Positions 40,987 through 49,792 of a stretch of DNA of 64,000 nt are shown piece by piece; the first letter of the stretch is position 1; each line of letters opens with the position of its first letter. The position numbers and the translations under genes were made by a program. The notes beneath the pieces are model-generated. The model was not told the DNA's origin. It ran no database searches and saw nothing but the letters and a program-made list of their open reading frames with translations. Origin of the DNA: Nocardia sp. NBC_00416 (GTDB lineage Bacteria > Actinomycetota > Actinomycetes > Mycobacteriales > Mycobacteriaceae); contig NZ_CP107932.1 in assembly GCF_036032445.1 (NCBI RefSeq), positions 5,644,501 to 5,708,500 of the forward strand, written 5' to 3'.

Positions 40987-43332
40987 ATGGTCATGGCCGC
41001 GTCGTTCTCCGGGAAGATCGCCCACGACGTCCGGGATTCCGTTCCGGACTGGACGCCCTATGTGGAACCCGCCGCGCGGGCGGGGGCGCCGAATGTGCTG
41101 TACATCGTGTGGGACGACATGGGATACGGGTCCTGGGACGTGTTCGGTGGGCTGATCGAGATGCCGAATATGCGGCGTATCGCCGAGGCCGGGATCACCT
41201 TCTCCCAGTTCCACACCACGGCCCTGTGCTCACCGACCCGGTCGTGCCTGCTGACCGGGCGCAGCGCCGGGACCAACGGAATGACCGTGGTCGGTGAATT
41301 CGCCGACGGGTTCCCCAACACCTCGTGCCTCATCCCGCCGGAGAACGGCTTCATCTCCGAGGTCCTGCGCGAACAGGGGTACAACACCATGGCCGTGGGG
41401 AAATGGCATCTGTCCCCGGCGACCGAGATGTCGATGGGCGCCTCGAAACGGACCTGGCCGCTGCAGCGCGGATTCGATCGCTTCTACGGATTCCTCGGCG
41501 GCCTGACCGACCAGTGGTATCCGGATCTGTGGTACGACAACCACCAGATCGACCCGGCCACCACGCCCGCGCAGGGCTATCACCTGTCCCGTGATCTGGC
41601 CGACCGCGCGATCGATTTCCTGGCCGATTCCAGTGCGACCGCGCCGGGCAAACCGTGGATGATGTACTTCTGTCCCGGCGCCTGCCACGCCCCCCACCAT
41701 GTGTTCCGGGAATGGGCCGACCGATATCGCGGCCGCTTCGACGACGGCTACGAACGGTATCGCGAAACCGTACTCGCGCGGCAGAAACAACTCGGCCTGG
41801 TCCCGGACTCGCTGCAGCTGCCCGACATCAACCCGCTGGCCCACGAGACCAGCGCGGACGGCGCTCCGTGGCCGATCTCCGATATCGTCAGGCCCTGGGA
41901 CGAACTCACCGAGGACGAACGCAGACTGTTCGTCCGGCAAGCCGAGGTGTACGCCGGATTCGCCTCCTACACCGACGCCCAGATCGGACGAATACTCGAC
42001 TACCTGGAACACACCGGCCAACTCGACAACACCGTGATCGTGGCGCTATCGGACAACGGCTGCTCCGCCGAAGGCGGACAAGCCGGTTCCGTCAATGAGA
42101 ACCGCTGGTACAACGGGGTTCCCGAGAGCATCCAGGAGAATCTGAAAGTCCTCGACGAGCTCGGCGGCGAGACCACTCACCCACACTTCTCGAACGGGTG
42201 GGCGATGGCGTTCAACACCCCGTTCAAGATGTACAAGATCAACGCTGCTTGGGAGGGCGGCACCGCCGATCCGATGATCATGTCCTGGCCGCGCGGCCTG
42301 AAAGCGCGCGGGGAGACCCGCGACCAGTACCTGCACGCCATGGACCTCGTCCCCACCCTCTACGACCTGCTCGGCATCACCGCGCCCGACACGGTGCGGT
42401 CGGTGCCGCAAACCCGGATCGAAGGCGTCAGCATGGCCGCGATCCTGCACGACCCGACCGCGCCCTCGCCGAAACATTCCCAGTTCTATTCGATCTTCGG
42501 CACCCGCGCGATCTGGCGTGACGGCTGGCACGCCAACGCCGTCCACCCCCCGGCGCCCAGCGGCTGGTCGCATTTCGACCAGGACACCTGGTGCCTCTAC
42601 CACCTCGAACGAGACCGCAACCAGTTACACGACCTCGCTCAGGAGAAACCCGAACTCCTCGCCGAGCTTCAGCAACTCTGGGAACAAGAAGCCGGGAAAT
42701 ACCACGGATATCCCCTCGACGACCGCACCGCCGCCGATCTCGCGGAACTGGATCAACCCAGCGTCGCCGGCAAAGCGGGTCGCATGGAACTGTTCCCCGG
42801 CGCCTCCGAAGTGCCCGAACGGTCCTTCCCGATCGTCGGCCGCTCCTTCGCCGTCACCGCCTCGCTCACCGTCACCGACCCTGGATCCCACGGCGTCATC
42901 TTCGCCAGTGGCGGCCGTTTCGGCGGCCACACGCTCTACCTCCTCGACGGCGTCCTGCACTACACCTACAACTGGCTCGGCGAACTCGAACAAAAACTCA
43001 TCGCACCCACCCCCTTACCGACCGGGCTGGTCGTCGTCGGCATGGACTTCACCAAGACCGGCGTCGACGGACCCTCACCCACCGGCACCGCCGTTCTCCA
43101 TATCGACGACGACACCGTCGCCGACGCCACCATCAAAGTCCAACCCGGGTACTTCTCCCTCACCGGCGAAGGCTCCAACATCGGCCGCGACCGCGGCCAA
43201 GCCGTCAGCTCCGACTACACCGGCCCCTTCCCACTCACCGGCGCCACCGTCGCCAGCGTCGTGATCACCGCGGGCGAAGACGTATCCCTGGACTACGAAC
43301 GCGAATTCGCCGCCATCCACCAACGCGACTGA
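40987..43332 (+). CDS. Type I arylsulfatase
   Basis: 781 residues. Sulfatase fold: VLYIVWDDMGYGSWDVFGG with metal-binding Asp pair, the formylglycine motif CSPTR with Cys81 in LCSPTRSCLLTGR, VGKWHLSP, HAPHHVF, and VIVALSDNGCSAEGG with the metal Asp-Asn. The C-terminal 180 residues form a beta-rich domain, as in AtsA-like enzymes. There is no signal peptide, in contrast to many periplasmic sulfatases. Operon with the FGE gene. It hydrolyses sulfate esters; a sulfate-scavenging role is inferred. Confidence 0.92.
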   Translation: MVMAASFSGKIAHDVRDSVPDWTPYVEPAARAGAPNVLYIVWDDMGYGSWDVFGGLIEMPNMRRIAEAGITFSQFHTTALCSPTRSCLLTGRSAGTNGMTVVGEFADGFPNTSCLIPPENGFISEVLREQGYNTMAVGKWHLSPATEMSMGASKRTWPLQRGFDRFYGFLGGLTDQWYPDLWYDNHQIDPATTPAQGYHLSRDLADRAIDFLADSSATAPGKPWMMYFCPGACHAPHHVFREWADRYRGRFDDGYERYRETVLARQKQLGLVPDSLQLPDINPLAHETSADGAPWPISDIVRPWDELTEDERRLFVRQAEVYAGFASYTDAQIGRILDYLEHTGQLDNTVIVALSDNGCSAEGGQAGSVNENRWYNGVPESIQENLKVLDELGGETTHPHFSNGWAMAFNTPFKMYKINAAWEGGTADPMIMSWPRGLKARGETRDQYLHAMDLVPTLYDLLGITAPDTVRSVPQTRIEGVSMAAILHDPTAPSPKHSQFYSIFGTRAIWRDGWHANAVHPPAPSGWSHFDQDTWCLYHLERDRNQLHDLAQEKPELLAELQQLWEQEAGKYHGYPLDDRTAADLAELDQPSVAGKAGRMELFPGASEVPERSFPIVGRSFAVTASLTVTDPGSHGVIFASGGRFGGHTLYLLDGVLHYTYNWLGELEQKLIAPTPLPTGLVVVGMDFTKTGVDGPSPTGTAVLHIDDDTVADATIKVQPGYFSLTGEGSNIGRDRGQAVSSDYTGPFPLTGATVASVVITAGEDVSLDYEREFAAIHQRD

Positions 43333-43841
43333 CCCACACGGCCGACCCGAGCCCGCGATTTCGGCGGCGACTACGAAGCGCGCCTTTGCGTCGTCGACCC
43401 GACGACTCGCCCAGCTCCAGCCGGCCCGCCCAGTCCGCGCTCGGCCGGCCGGGTACCACCGCGAACCTTGACCAGGTCGCGTACTCGGCCGGGAACAGGG
43501 CGTGCCGACGATCTGAGCAGTCCGCCCGTCGACGCGGGCGGTCTGTTCTTGTCGCGATTGCTGCTGGAGGTGGTTCGACCTGGGTGAATGAGGCGGTGGC
43601 GTGGCCGAGGACCGGGCTTCGTGTCGAAGTGGACCACTCCGAATGGTCGACAAGAATGGGAGTCCGTCGGTCTCCCGCTTTCAAGATATAGCGCACCCCG
43701 GGGCTTGCGGCAAGACCCGGGTGGTGCCGCATACTCGCTAGCCGAAGCCATCACCTGCGGAAACTGGAGTTGCTAGTGCGTGAAGTCGTCGGCCACCCGG
43801 GTGTGCGAGGAAATGACGGAGAACTGCGGGAGGAGCGACCG
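43333..43841. other. Intergenic region sulfatase/FAD hydroxylase
   Basis: 509 bp in which I see no credible gene. Frames present are G+C artefacts. Promoter elements for the hydroxylase are not obvious; GGAGG at 43829-43833 is its RBS. Confidence 0.5.
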
Positions 43842-45404
43842 GTGACGGACGCCGATGTCATCATTGCGGGCGCGGGACCCACCGGCCTGATGCTGGCCGC
43901 GGAACTGCGTCTGGCAGGTGTGCGACCGCTGGTCCTGGAGAAGCACGCGCAGCCCCGGGAGACCCAGAAAGCCATGGGCCTGGGCGGGCAGATCCTGCAC
44001 CTGCTGCGCTACCGGGGCCTGCTGGAGCGATGCGAGGCGGCCACCACCGACCCGATCCCGCCCGCGCGTTTTCCGTTCGGCGGCATACATGTGGACCTCA
44101 CACAGCTGACGGACTCACCGCTCGAGGGGCTGCCGCTTCCGCAGACGCGACTCGAGCGCATCCTCGACGAGTACGTCGGTGAGCTCGGCGCCGATGTGCG
44201 CCGTGGACACGAGGTGGTCGGGGTCGACCAGGACGAGGCGGCGGCAACCGTGCAGGTGCACGGACCGGACGGCCCGTACCGGGCGACCGCGCGGTATCTG
44301 GTGGCCTGTGACGGCGGCCGTAGCCCGGTGCGCGATATGGCGGGAATACCGTTCCCCGGCACCACGTATCCGGAGATCAACCGGCTCGCCGTGGTCACCG
44401 CGCACGAGTCGGTGACCGTGCTCGACAACGGCGAGATCGATATCCCCGGAATGGGCCGGATCGGCACCGGTTTCATCAGGTCCGAGCGCGGTGTCTTCGG
44501 GTTCGGGTCGGTCACTTCCGGAGTGCTGATGTTCTCCGTCACCGAGGACGAGTCCACCGAATTCGACGACGCGACTCCGATGACCCTGACCGAGTTCCAG
44601 GACAGTGTTCGCCGGGTACTCGGTTCTGACATTCCGTTGGGAGACCCTCTGAGGTTGACGCGCTTCACCTTCAAGGACCGGCACGTGGAGCGTTACCGGG
44701 ACGGCCGGGTGCTGATCGCGGGCGACGCGGCCCACCTGCTTCCCAGCACGGGTGTGGGTCTCAACGCGGGCATGCTCGACGCGGTGAACCTCGCCTGGAA
44801 ACTGGCGGGCGAAATCCAGGGTTGGGCGCCGCCCGGGCTGCTGGACAGCTATCACGCAGAACGGCATTTCGCGGGTTCTCGGGCACTGTTGCAGACCCGC
44901 GCCCAAGTCGCGTTGCGGCGTAGCCTGGACCCGGCCGCCGACGCACTCCGGCAGGTGTTCCAGGAACTGCTCGCCGACGAACAACCGGCCCGCCGCATCG
45001 GTGCCATGATCTCCGGCGCCGATATTCGCTATCCGCTGCCGGGCGCCGACCGGCATCCGCTGATCGGCGCCTTCGCCCCCGACCTCGCGCTGCGTACCGA
45101 GGAGGGGTTCACCAGCGTCGCGGAACTCATGCACGCTGCGCGGCCGGTGTTCCTGAATCTGGCCGACCGGCCGGAACTGCGTGCGGTCGTTCGGGAGTGG
45201 GAGGGTCGCATCGACATCGTCTCCGCGGAAACCGAGCACCCCACGGCCGATGCCGTGCTGATCCGCCCGGACGCCCATATCGCTTGGGCCGTGACCGCCG
45301 ACGAACCCGTCGAGACCGCCTTGGTCACGCTACGCGATGCCCTTTCCAGTTGGTTCGGCGCACCTTCGAAAGCAACAGTGCTCGCCGCCGATCGAATCGG
45401 GTGA
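43842..45404 (+). CDS. FAD-dependent aromatic hydroxylase (PHBH/rifampicin-monooxygenase-like)
   Basis: 520 residues from a GTG with GGGAGG upstream. Group A flavoprotein monooxygenase: GxGxxG as VIIAGAGPTGLMLAAELRLAG (about 6-26), the DG motif VACDGGRSPVRDMAGI, the GD motif VLIAGDAAHLLPSTGVGLNAGMLDAVNLAWKLA with adjacent WKLA, and a C-terminal thioredoxin-like domain (about 410-520). This architecture belongs to PgaE/RdmE/Rox-like enzymes that hydroxylate aromatic polyketides or rifamycins. Substrate cannot be told; no biosynthetic cluster is near. Confidence 0.85.
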   Translation: MTDADVIIAGAGPTGLMLAAELRLAGVRPLVLEKHAQPRETQKAMGLGGQILHLLRYRGLLERCEAATTDPIPPARFPFGGIHVDLTQLTDSPLEGLPLPQTRLERILDEYVGELGADVRRGHEVVGVDQDEAAATVQVHGPDGPYRATARYLVACDGGRSPVRDMAGIPFPGTTYPEINRLAVVTAHESVTVLDNGEIDIPGMGRIGTGFIRSERGVFGFGSVTSGVLMFSVTEDESTEFDDATPMTLTEFQDSVRRVLGSDIPLGDPLRLTRFTFKDRHVERYRDGRVLIAGDAAHLLPSTGVGLNAGMLDAVNLAWKLAGEIQGWAPPGLLDSYHAERHFAGSRALLQTRAQVALRRSLDPAADALRQVFQELLADEQPARRIGAMISGADIRYPLPGADRHPLIGAFAPDLALRTEEGFTSVAELMHAARPVFLNLADRPELRAVVREWEGRIDIVSAETEHPTADAVLIRPDAHIAWAVTADEPVETALVTLRDALSSWFGAPSKATVLAADRIG

Positions 45405-45594
45405 CCGGCCGCCGAGTAATCACTCGCGAGGCATGAGCGCTGATCGTCCGGGGCGCACGGGCTGCTGACCCGAACTTGCCGATGGCAGCCTCGCAACTCG
45501 CCGACGGGACCGGAGACAATTCTGTTCCCGCCGGTGGCAGGCGATGCGACGAGCACAGCTCGGGCAGTCGAACCATTCGCCGGCGGGCGCGGCC

Positions 45595-45996
45595 TCAGTG
45601 ACTCCCCAGATCGATCGTGAGTATCTTGACGACGGGGTGGGGATCGCCGTGATCCCCTTCCCTTGTGGAGTTGCAGTACTGGTAGTCGATCCGTCCTGCT
45701 CCGCTGATCTCGTAGTGGATGGTGCGCGAGTACCCCTCCCACTTCGGGCCGTGATTCTTACCGCGGAGCACAGTTGAGTTTCCGACGGCGGGCGGAGTTC
45801 CCGGCGTCGACGCGACGTGTACCCAGAACTGCTGGGCCGAGGTGATCCCGACACGATCGGCCAGACCGTTCCAGGCATCGAGATATTGTCTGTGCACCAG
45901 AACTCGATAGGCCGGCTTCGTGGGCGGTCGGCCACCGGGTGCGCGGGCCGCGACGAACGGCCGGTATGCACCGGGCAGCGGGTCGTGATCAGCCAT
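45595..45996 (-). CDS. Candidate toxin of a two-gene toxin-antitoxin-like pair
   Basis: 133 residues starting MADHDPLPG. A basic central part, YRVLVHRQYLDAWNGLADRV, and a C-terminal beta-rich half with VLRGKNHGPKWEGYSRTIHYEISG, then AGRIDYQYC and VVKILTIDLGSH. The size, the basic Lys/Arg/Tyr/His content and the closing strand pattern recall RelE/HigB-type mRNA interferases, but I recognise no exact family. It overlaps the upstream gene by 8 bp (ATG GC TGA), the usual layout for coupled toxin and antitoxin. Function is inferred from context and fold impression only. Confidence 0.6.
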   Translation of the reverse strand: MADHDPLPGAYRPFVAARAPGGRPPTKPAYRVLVHRQYLDAWNGLADRVGITSAQQFWVHVASTPGTPPAVGNSTVLRGKNHGPKWEGYSRTIHYEISGAGRIDYQYCNSTREGDHGDPHPVVKILTIDLGSH

Positions 45997-46459
45997 CAGT
46001 TCTCTGCTGGGGGGCATCTACCTCGGTGTAATCGGACTCGTCGGCCGGGGCGATGTGCACGGCCCGTCGCATGGGATCGCGCATCACCGAAGCAGTGGTC
46101 GCCCACGCATGCAGCACTTCTCGCAGAGGGTGGGGATCCTCGGACGTCACAGTGAGGACCACGGCATTTCGAATCTCGGCCAGCGCCTCCGCCCGGTCGT
46201 CGGGGTCGAATTCCGACAGCCATGCCAGCCCGCCCAGTTCCACCGGTGTTGGTGCATCGGTGCGGGCGAGTACGGCTTCGGCCGAGAAGAGCTGAGTGAT
46301 GGTGGCGGCCGCTTCGCGCAAGGCGGCGATCCGCTGAGCCTCGAACATGATGAGCACCGAGCCATCGGTATCGCGTAATGAGGCCGATGAGCGCTTCGCT
46401 TCGTCGAGGAACTCGCGGCGTCGGGCTCCCGCTAGGTCGCTCACCTGAAACATGGTCAT
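45989..46459 (-). CDS. Candidate antitoxin of the pair
   Basis: 156 residues. The N-terminal 50 residues (MFQVSDLAGARRREFLDEAKRSSASLRDTDGSVLIMF) look like a Phd/DUF6247-type DNA-binding antitoxin N-domain; the rest is acidic and helical (WLSEFDPDDRAEALAEIRNAV), ending in the negatively charged ADESDYTEVDAPQQRTDG, apt to neutralise a basic toxin. The start is either ATG 46459, which would be leaderless from the promoter just upstream, or 46453. A 29-bp palindrome covers the start, as expected for autoregulation. Confidence 0.6.
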   Translation of the reverse strand: MTMFQVSDLAGARRREFLDEAKRSSASLRDTDGSVLIMFEAQRIAALREAAATITQLFSAEAVLARTDAPTPVELGGLAWLSEFDPDDRAEALAEIRNAVVLTVTSEDPHPLREVLHAWATTASVMRDPMRRAVHIAPADESDYTEVDAPQQRTDG

Positions 46460-46495
46460 GCCATAATACTAGCGAAATTATGGCATATCTGTCAC
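46458..46495 (-). promoter_or_regulatory. Palindromic operator and leaderless promoter of the TA-like pair
   Basis: ATGCCATAAT (46458-46467) and ATTATGGCAT (46477-46486) are perfect 10-bp inverted arms with a 9-bp spacer. On the minus strand a -35-like GTGACA (46490-46495) and -10-like TAGTAT (46466-46471) are 18 bp apart, which would start RNA near the ATG at 46459. The operator covers the spacer, -10 and start codon. Confidence 0.65.
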
Positions 46496-46740
46496 GGCTG
46501 CTTGCCGGGCGGATCGGTGCGATGCACCTGCGAATCGACACGATCGAGCAGGCGATTGTCAGGTCAGGTCTCACCCAACACCCCGTCGGCTCAGTCGGCC
46601 GAGACCACCTCGTCATCGACACAGCGGGTCGAACCTCCGAATAGTCGTTTCGCCAACTGCTTCACCGATTGACGGCCGGAGCCCCGGCTACCCGGAATCC
46701 GATCCTTGACCCTCGAATGACGCTGCGCCCCGACCTGTTT

Positions 46741-47376
46741 CTATACCCGGTCGATTGTCGCGAACCAGGCCGGGGCGCCGTGGTCGTGGAATCTTGTTTC
46801 GATCCGGTCCGGTTCGACGGCGGCGATATTCCAACCGGTGGACGGGCTGAATTCCGCGTTCAATTCCTCCAGGCTGACGGGGTGCGGTCCGATGTCGGGG
46901 GCGTCGTCGCTGAAGCACAGGAGGTAGAGGGTCGTCCCGGGGTGGGTGACCGAGGCCAGACTCGTCAGGTAGCCGGGGCGTTCGTCGCGGTCGAAGGTGT
47001 GGAAGAGGCCGCAGTCCAGCACTGTGTCGAAGGTGCGGCCCAGGTCTGCCAGCGCGAGAGCGTCGGCGGCGATGAATTCGGCCTCGACACCCCGGTCGGC
47101 GGCCTTTTCGCGGGCCATGGCCAGCGCCGTCTCCGCCACATCGAAACCCAGCACCGGTAATCCCAGCGCGGCGATGTGCAAGGCGTTCTCTCCGGTTCCG
47201 CAGCCCGCGTCGAGCACGCTCCCGGTGAAACCGCCTTCGGCGGCCACTCGTAGGACCGCCGGTTGTGGGCGGCCGATATCCCAGGGTGCCGGGCCGTCGG
47301 AATACGAGGCGTCCCAAGGCTGTCCGCTGAGACGCTCATGGGCGGTCGGTCGCCGGCCGTCGAATGGATCGCTCAT
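46741..47376 (-). CDS. Class I SAM-dependent methyltransferase
   Basis: 211 residues from the ATG at 47376. SAM-binding motif I is VLDAGCGTGENALH (about 54-67), followed by VLGFDVAETAL, FIAADALAL and DTVLDCGLFHTF. An N-terminal stretch (WDASYSDGPAPWDIGRPQPAV) is found in TPMT/TehB-like small-molecule methyltransferases. Substrate unknown. Divergent from the MerR regulator 234 bp away, which may control it. Confidence 0.85.
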   Translation of the reverse strand: MSDPFDGRRPTAHERLSGQPWDASYSDGPAPWDIGRPQPAVLRVAAEGGFTGSVLDAGCGTGENALHIAALGLPVLGFDVAETALAMAREKAADRGVEAEFIAADALALADLGRTFDTVLDCGLFHTFDRDERPGYLTSLASVTHPGTTLYLLCFSDDAPDIGPHPVSLEELNAEFSPSTGWNIAAVEPDRIETRFHDHGAPAWFATIDRV

Positions 47377-47579
47377 AGGTCCCGTGGGCTGCTCGGGCAA
47401 CGCCTCCACCTCCGTGTCTCGAACCTGATCTACCTCATCGTTGCACGTAGATCGACCGGAATCGATGCCGGAAGACCGGACGAACGAGTCGTGTCCGGTA
47501 GGCGGCGTTTCGTCGCAGACCCGGACGATCGCACTGGAAGGCTGCGTGGCGCACTGTCGAGAAGCAAACCGGCTTGCGC

Positions 47580-47594
47580 CTCCCCCAGGGGGAG
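47580..47594 (+). promoter_or_regulatory. MerR-type operator within spacer of merR promoter
   Basis: CTCCCCCAGGGGGAG is a perfect 15-bp palindrome. It lies between a -35-like TTGCGC (47574-47579) and a -10-like CAGGCT (47599-47604), a 19-bp spacer, the long spacing typical of MerR-activated promoters. The ATG at 47611 follows the -10 by 6 nt, so the transcript would be leaderless and the regulator self-controlled. Confidence 0.6.
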
Positions 47595-47610
47595 ACCGCA
47601 GGCTGTCGGT

Positions 47611-48552
47611 ATGGACGACGAGACGCTTTTTCCCATCGGGGTACTGGCCGCGCGCACGGGTCTCACCGTCAAGGCGATCCGGTTCTACGCCGACAAGGGA
47701 ATCGTCCCGGCGACCTGTCACAGCCCGGCCGGTCATCGGCTTTACGACACGCACGCGCTGGCACGCCTGGAATTGGTTCGCACCTTGCGTGACCTGGACA
47801 TCGATCTGGCGACCGTGCGCCGCATCCTTTCCCGCGAGACGTCACTGAGCGAAGTGGCGGCGGCGCACGCGGATGCCCTCGACGTCCGGATTCGCACGCT
47901 GCGGCTACGGCGTGCGGTGTTGCGGGCGGTCGCCCAGCGAGAGTCGAACCCTCAGGAGATGGATCTGATGCACAAACTGGTGAACCTTTCGGAAGCCGAA
48001 CGGCACCGCCTCGTCCACGATTTCGTCGACGACACGTTCGGAACCGCCGACGCCGCCCCCGCCGTCGTGGAGTTGCTGCGGTCGAGCATGCCGGACCTTC
48101 CGGCCGACCCGACCACCGGTCAGGTCGCGGCGTGGATGGAACTGGTGGAGCTGGTACAGGACGAGGATTTCCGGGCCGCGGTGCGCCGGATGGCCGAATA
48201 CCAGGCGAAGGAGCGTGCCGCCGGAGACGACACCGGGCTGCACCACGAGCTGACCGAAGCCGTGCGCGAGGCGGTGGGCCGGGCACTCGCGACCGGAATC
48301 GAGCCGGACTCGGATTCGGCGGTGCCGGTCGTCGACCTGCTCACCGCTCGATATGCCGAGACTTTCGGCAGAGCGGATGACAGCGAGTTGCGATCCTGGA
48401 TCCTCGAGCGGTTGGTAGTGGCCGACGACTCGCGGGTGACGCGGTACTGGCAGCTGGTGTCGACGATCAACGGTTGGGCCCCGCTGCCGGACCTGGGGCC
48501 GGTCTTCGCCTGGTTCGGCCGGGCATTGCGCGCATCGCTGCGACACCGCTGA
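47611..48552 (+). CDS. MerR-family transcriptional regulator
   Basis: 313 residues. N-terminal winged helix-turn-helix: LFPIGVLAARTGLTVKAIRFYADKGIVPA (about 6-34) and RLYDTHALARLELVRTLRDLDIDL, then a coiled dimerisation helix. Residues about 115-313 form a long all-helical effector domain, unlike short metal-sensing MerR proteins; it has no Cys pair, so a small organic ligand is likelier than a metal. A palindromic operator lies in its own promoter. Confidence 0.88.
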   Translation: MDDETLFPIGVLAARTGLTVKAIRFYADKGIVPATCHSPAGHRLYDTHALARLELVRTLRDLDIDLATVRRILSRETSLSEVAAAHADALDVRIRTLRLRRAVLRAVAQRESNPQEMDLMHKLVNLSEAERHRLVHDFVDDTFGTADAAPAVVELLRSSMPDLPADPTTGQVAAWMELVELVQDEDFRAAVRRMAEYQAKERAAGDDTGLHHELTEAVREAVGRALATGIEPDSDSAVPVVDLLTARYAETFGRADDSELRSWILERLVVADDSRVTRYWQLVSTINGWAPLPDLGPVFAWFGRALRASLRHR

Positions 48553-48818
48553 ACTACTGTCCGGGGCGGCGGCATCAGGCGAACGAGTTGGTGGGCCTGG
48601 GTATTCAAAAGATACGGTCGATGCCGCCCTGCTGGAGGTGGCGAAATGTCTCGAGCGGGCGCGCGCGATCAATGCGCTGGGCAAAATAGCTGAGCAGGAC
48701 GGTCCGCTGCGCCTCCGCGCACCCGGGCGATCAGCGGATTAGCATCCAGGCCGTCGGTCGACGCTGTCGCGCTTCGGGTGACAGCGGAGCGGCCGTTCAG
48801 CCTCCGGAAAGCAGGTCG

Positions 48819-49622
48819 ATGAAAACTGTGTTCGCGCTGCTCGCCCGATTCGGTGTGGTTCTCGCATTCCTCGGTTGCGGTTCGGTCGTCGCGCCGACCG
48901 CAATCGCGCACGCCGACCTCGCGGCGGCGAATCCCGTCCTGGTCATCGGCGGTTTCGACGCGGACCGCGGCATTCTGGAGAGCCTTCGATCGGAGCTGTC
49001 CGGGCGGGGCTACACCGCGTACTCGATGGTGTTGCCCGGGGTGCCCGCCGGATCGTCGGGAACCGTCTCCATCGCCGAGTCCGCGGCCGTGATCGCCGAC
49101 CGAGTCGCCGAGATCCGGCGGAGCACCGGCGGCGGGCGGGTCGATCTGGTCGGCCACTCCATGGGCGGGCTGGCACAGCGGTACTACGTGAAATCGCTGG
49201 GCGGACGCGAGTCGGTGGGGACCTATCTCGACTTCGGCACCCCGAACTACGGCGAACCCCTGGGGAATCTCTGCGCGCCCGTGTTCCCCGGATGCGGCGA
49301 TATCGCACCGGGGTCGGCGTTTCTGCGGGAGCTGAACACGCCGCCGGCCCTGCCGCCCGGGCTCCCCGCCTACCACCTGTACTCGGAGAACGAGGGTCCC
49401 GAACGCGAACCGCTGCCGGGGGCCGTCAACGCGAGTGTCCAGCAGTTCTGCCCCGGACGCCACGTGGTGCATCGAGATGAACCGCAGGACAAGGCATTTC
49501 AGGATCTGATCGATTCCGCACTGCGCGGTGGTCCTCTCGCGACCGACTGTCCGCGGCAGTTCTTCCTCAGCTCCCGGCCGTCTCCGCTCGCGCTGGACTC
49601 AATGAACTCGAGAATCGGCTGA
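48819..49622 (+). CDS. Secreted lipase/esterase (alpha/beta hydrolase)
   Basis: 267 residues. Signal peptide (MKTVFALLAR then a hydrophobic run, cleavage probably after AHA at residue 32). The nucleophile elbow is VGHSMGGLAQ with Ser114. Oxyanion region PVLVIGGFDAD; catalytic His in RHVVHRDEPQD near the end. Similar to actinobacterial triacylglycerol lipases of the LipA class 2 type with disulfide cysteines (NLCAPVFPGCGD). Exported; probably hydrolyses lipids. It stands alone with 266 bp upstream in which I see no element. Confidence 0.82.
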   Translation: MKTVFALLARFGVVLAFLGCGSVVAPTAIAHADLAAANPVLVIGGFDADRGILESLRSELSGRGYTAYSMVLPGVPAGSSGTVSIAESAAVIADRVAEIRRSTGGGRVDLVGHSMGGLAQRYYVKSLGGRESVGTYLDFGTPNYGEPLGNLCAPVFPGCGDIAPGSAFLRELNTPPALPPGLPAYHLYSENEGPEREPLPGAVNASVQQFCPGRHVVHRDEPQDKAFQDLIDSALRGGPLATDCPRQFFLSSRPSPLALDSMNSRIG

Positions 49623-49740
49623 AGCGGCAGCCGGTCACTGCCGAACCCGGCAGCAGTCGGGGCGCGTGAACCCAGAGTCACGCAGACCTGTGGCGTGCCG
49701 GATCGGCCCATCGCGACACCCGCGATTTCATCGGGAAGCA

Positions 49741-49776
49741 GGCGGCCGACGATCTCTGGCGAAATCGTCGGCCGCC
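49741..49776 (-). terminator. Hairpin terminator after the kstD-chsH3 operon
   Basis: GGCGGCCGACGAT (49741-49753) and ATCGTCGGCCGCC (49764-49776) form a perfect 13-bp stem with a 10-nt loop, 17 bp beyond the stop of the hydratase gene. No U-tract; the symmetric hairpin could serve both strands. Confidence 0.55.
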
Positions 49777-49792
49777 GCGTGGATCGGTCGGG

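Noticed and set aside
42518..43691. Alternative plus-strand frames at the sulfatase 3' end (Pro/Ser/Arg-rich)
   Set aside because: Shadows in other frames of the sulfatase; low complexity and no RBS.
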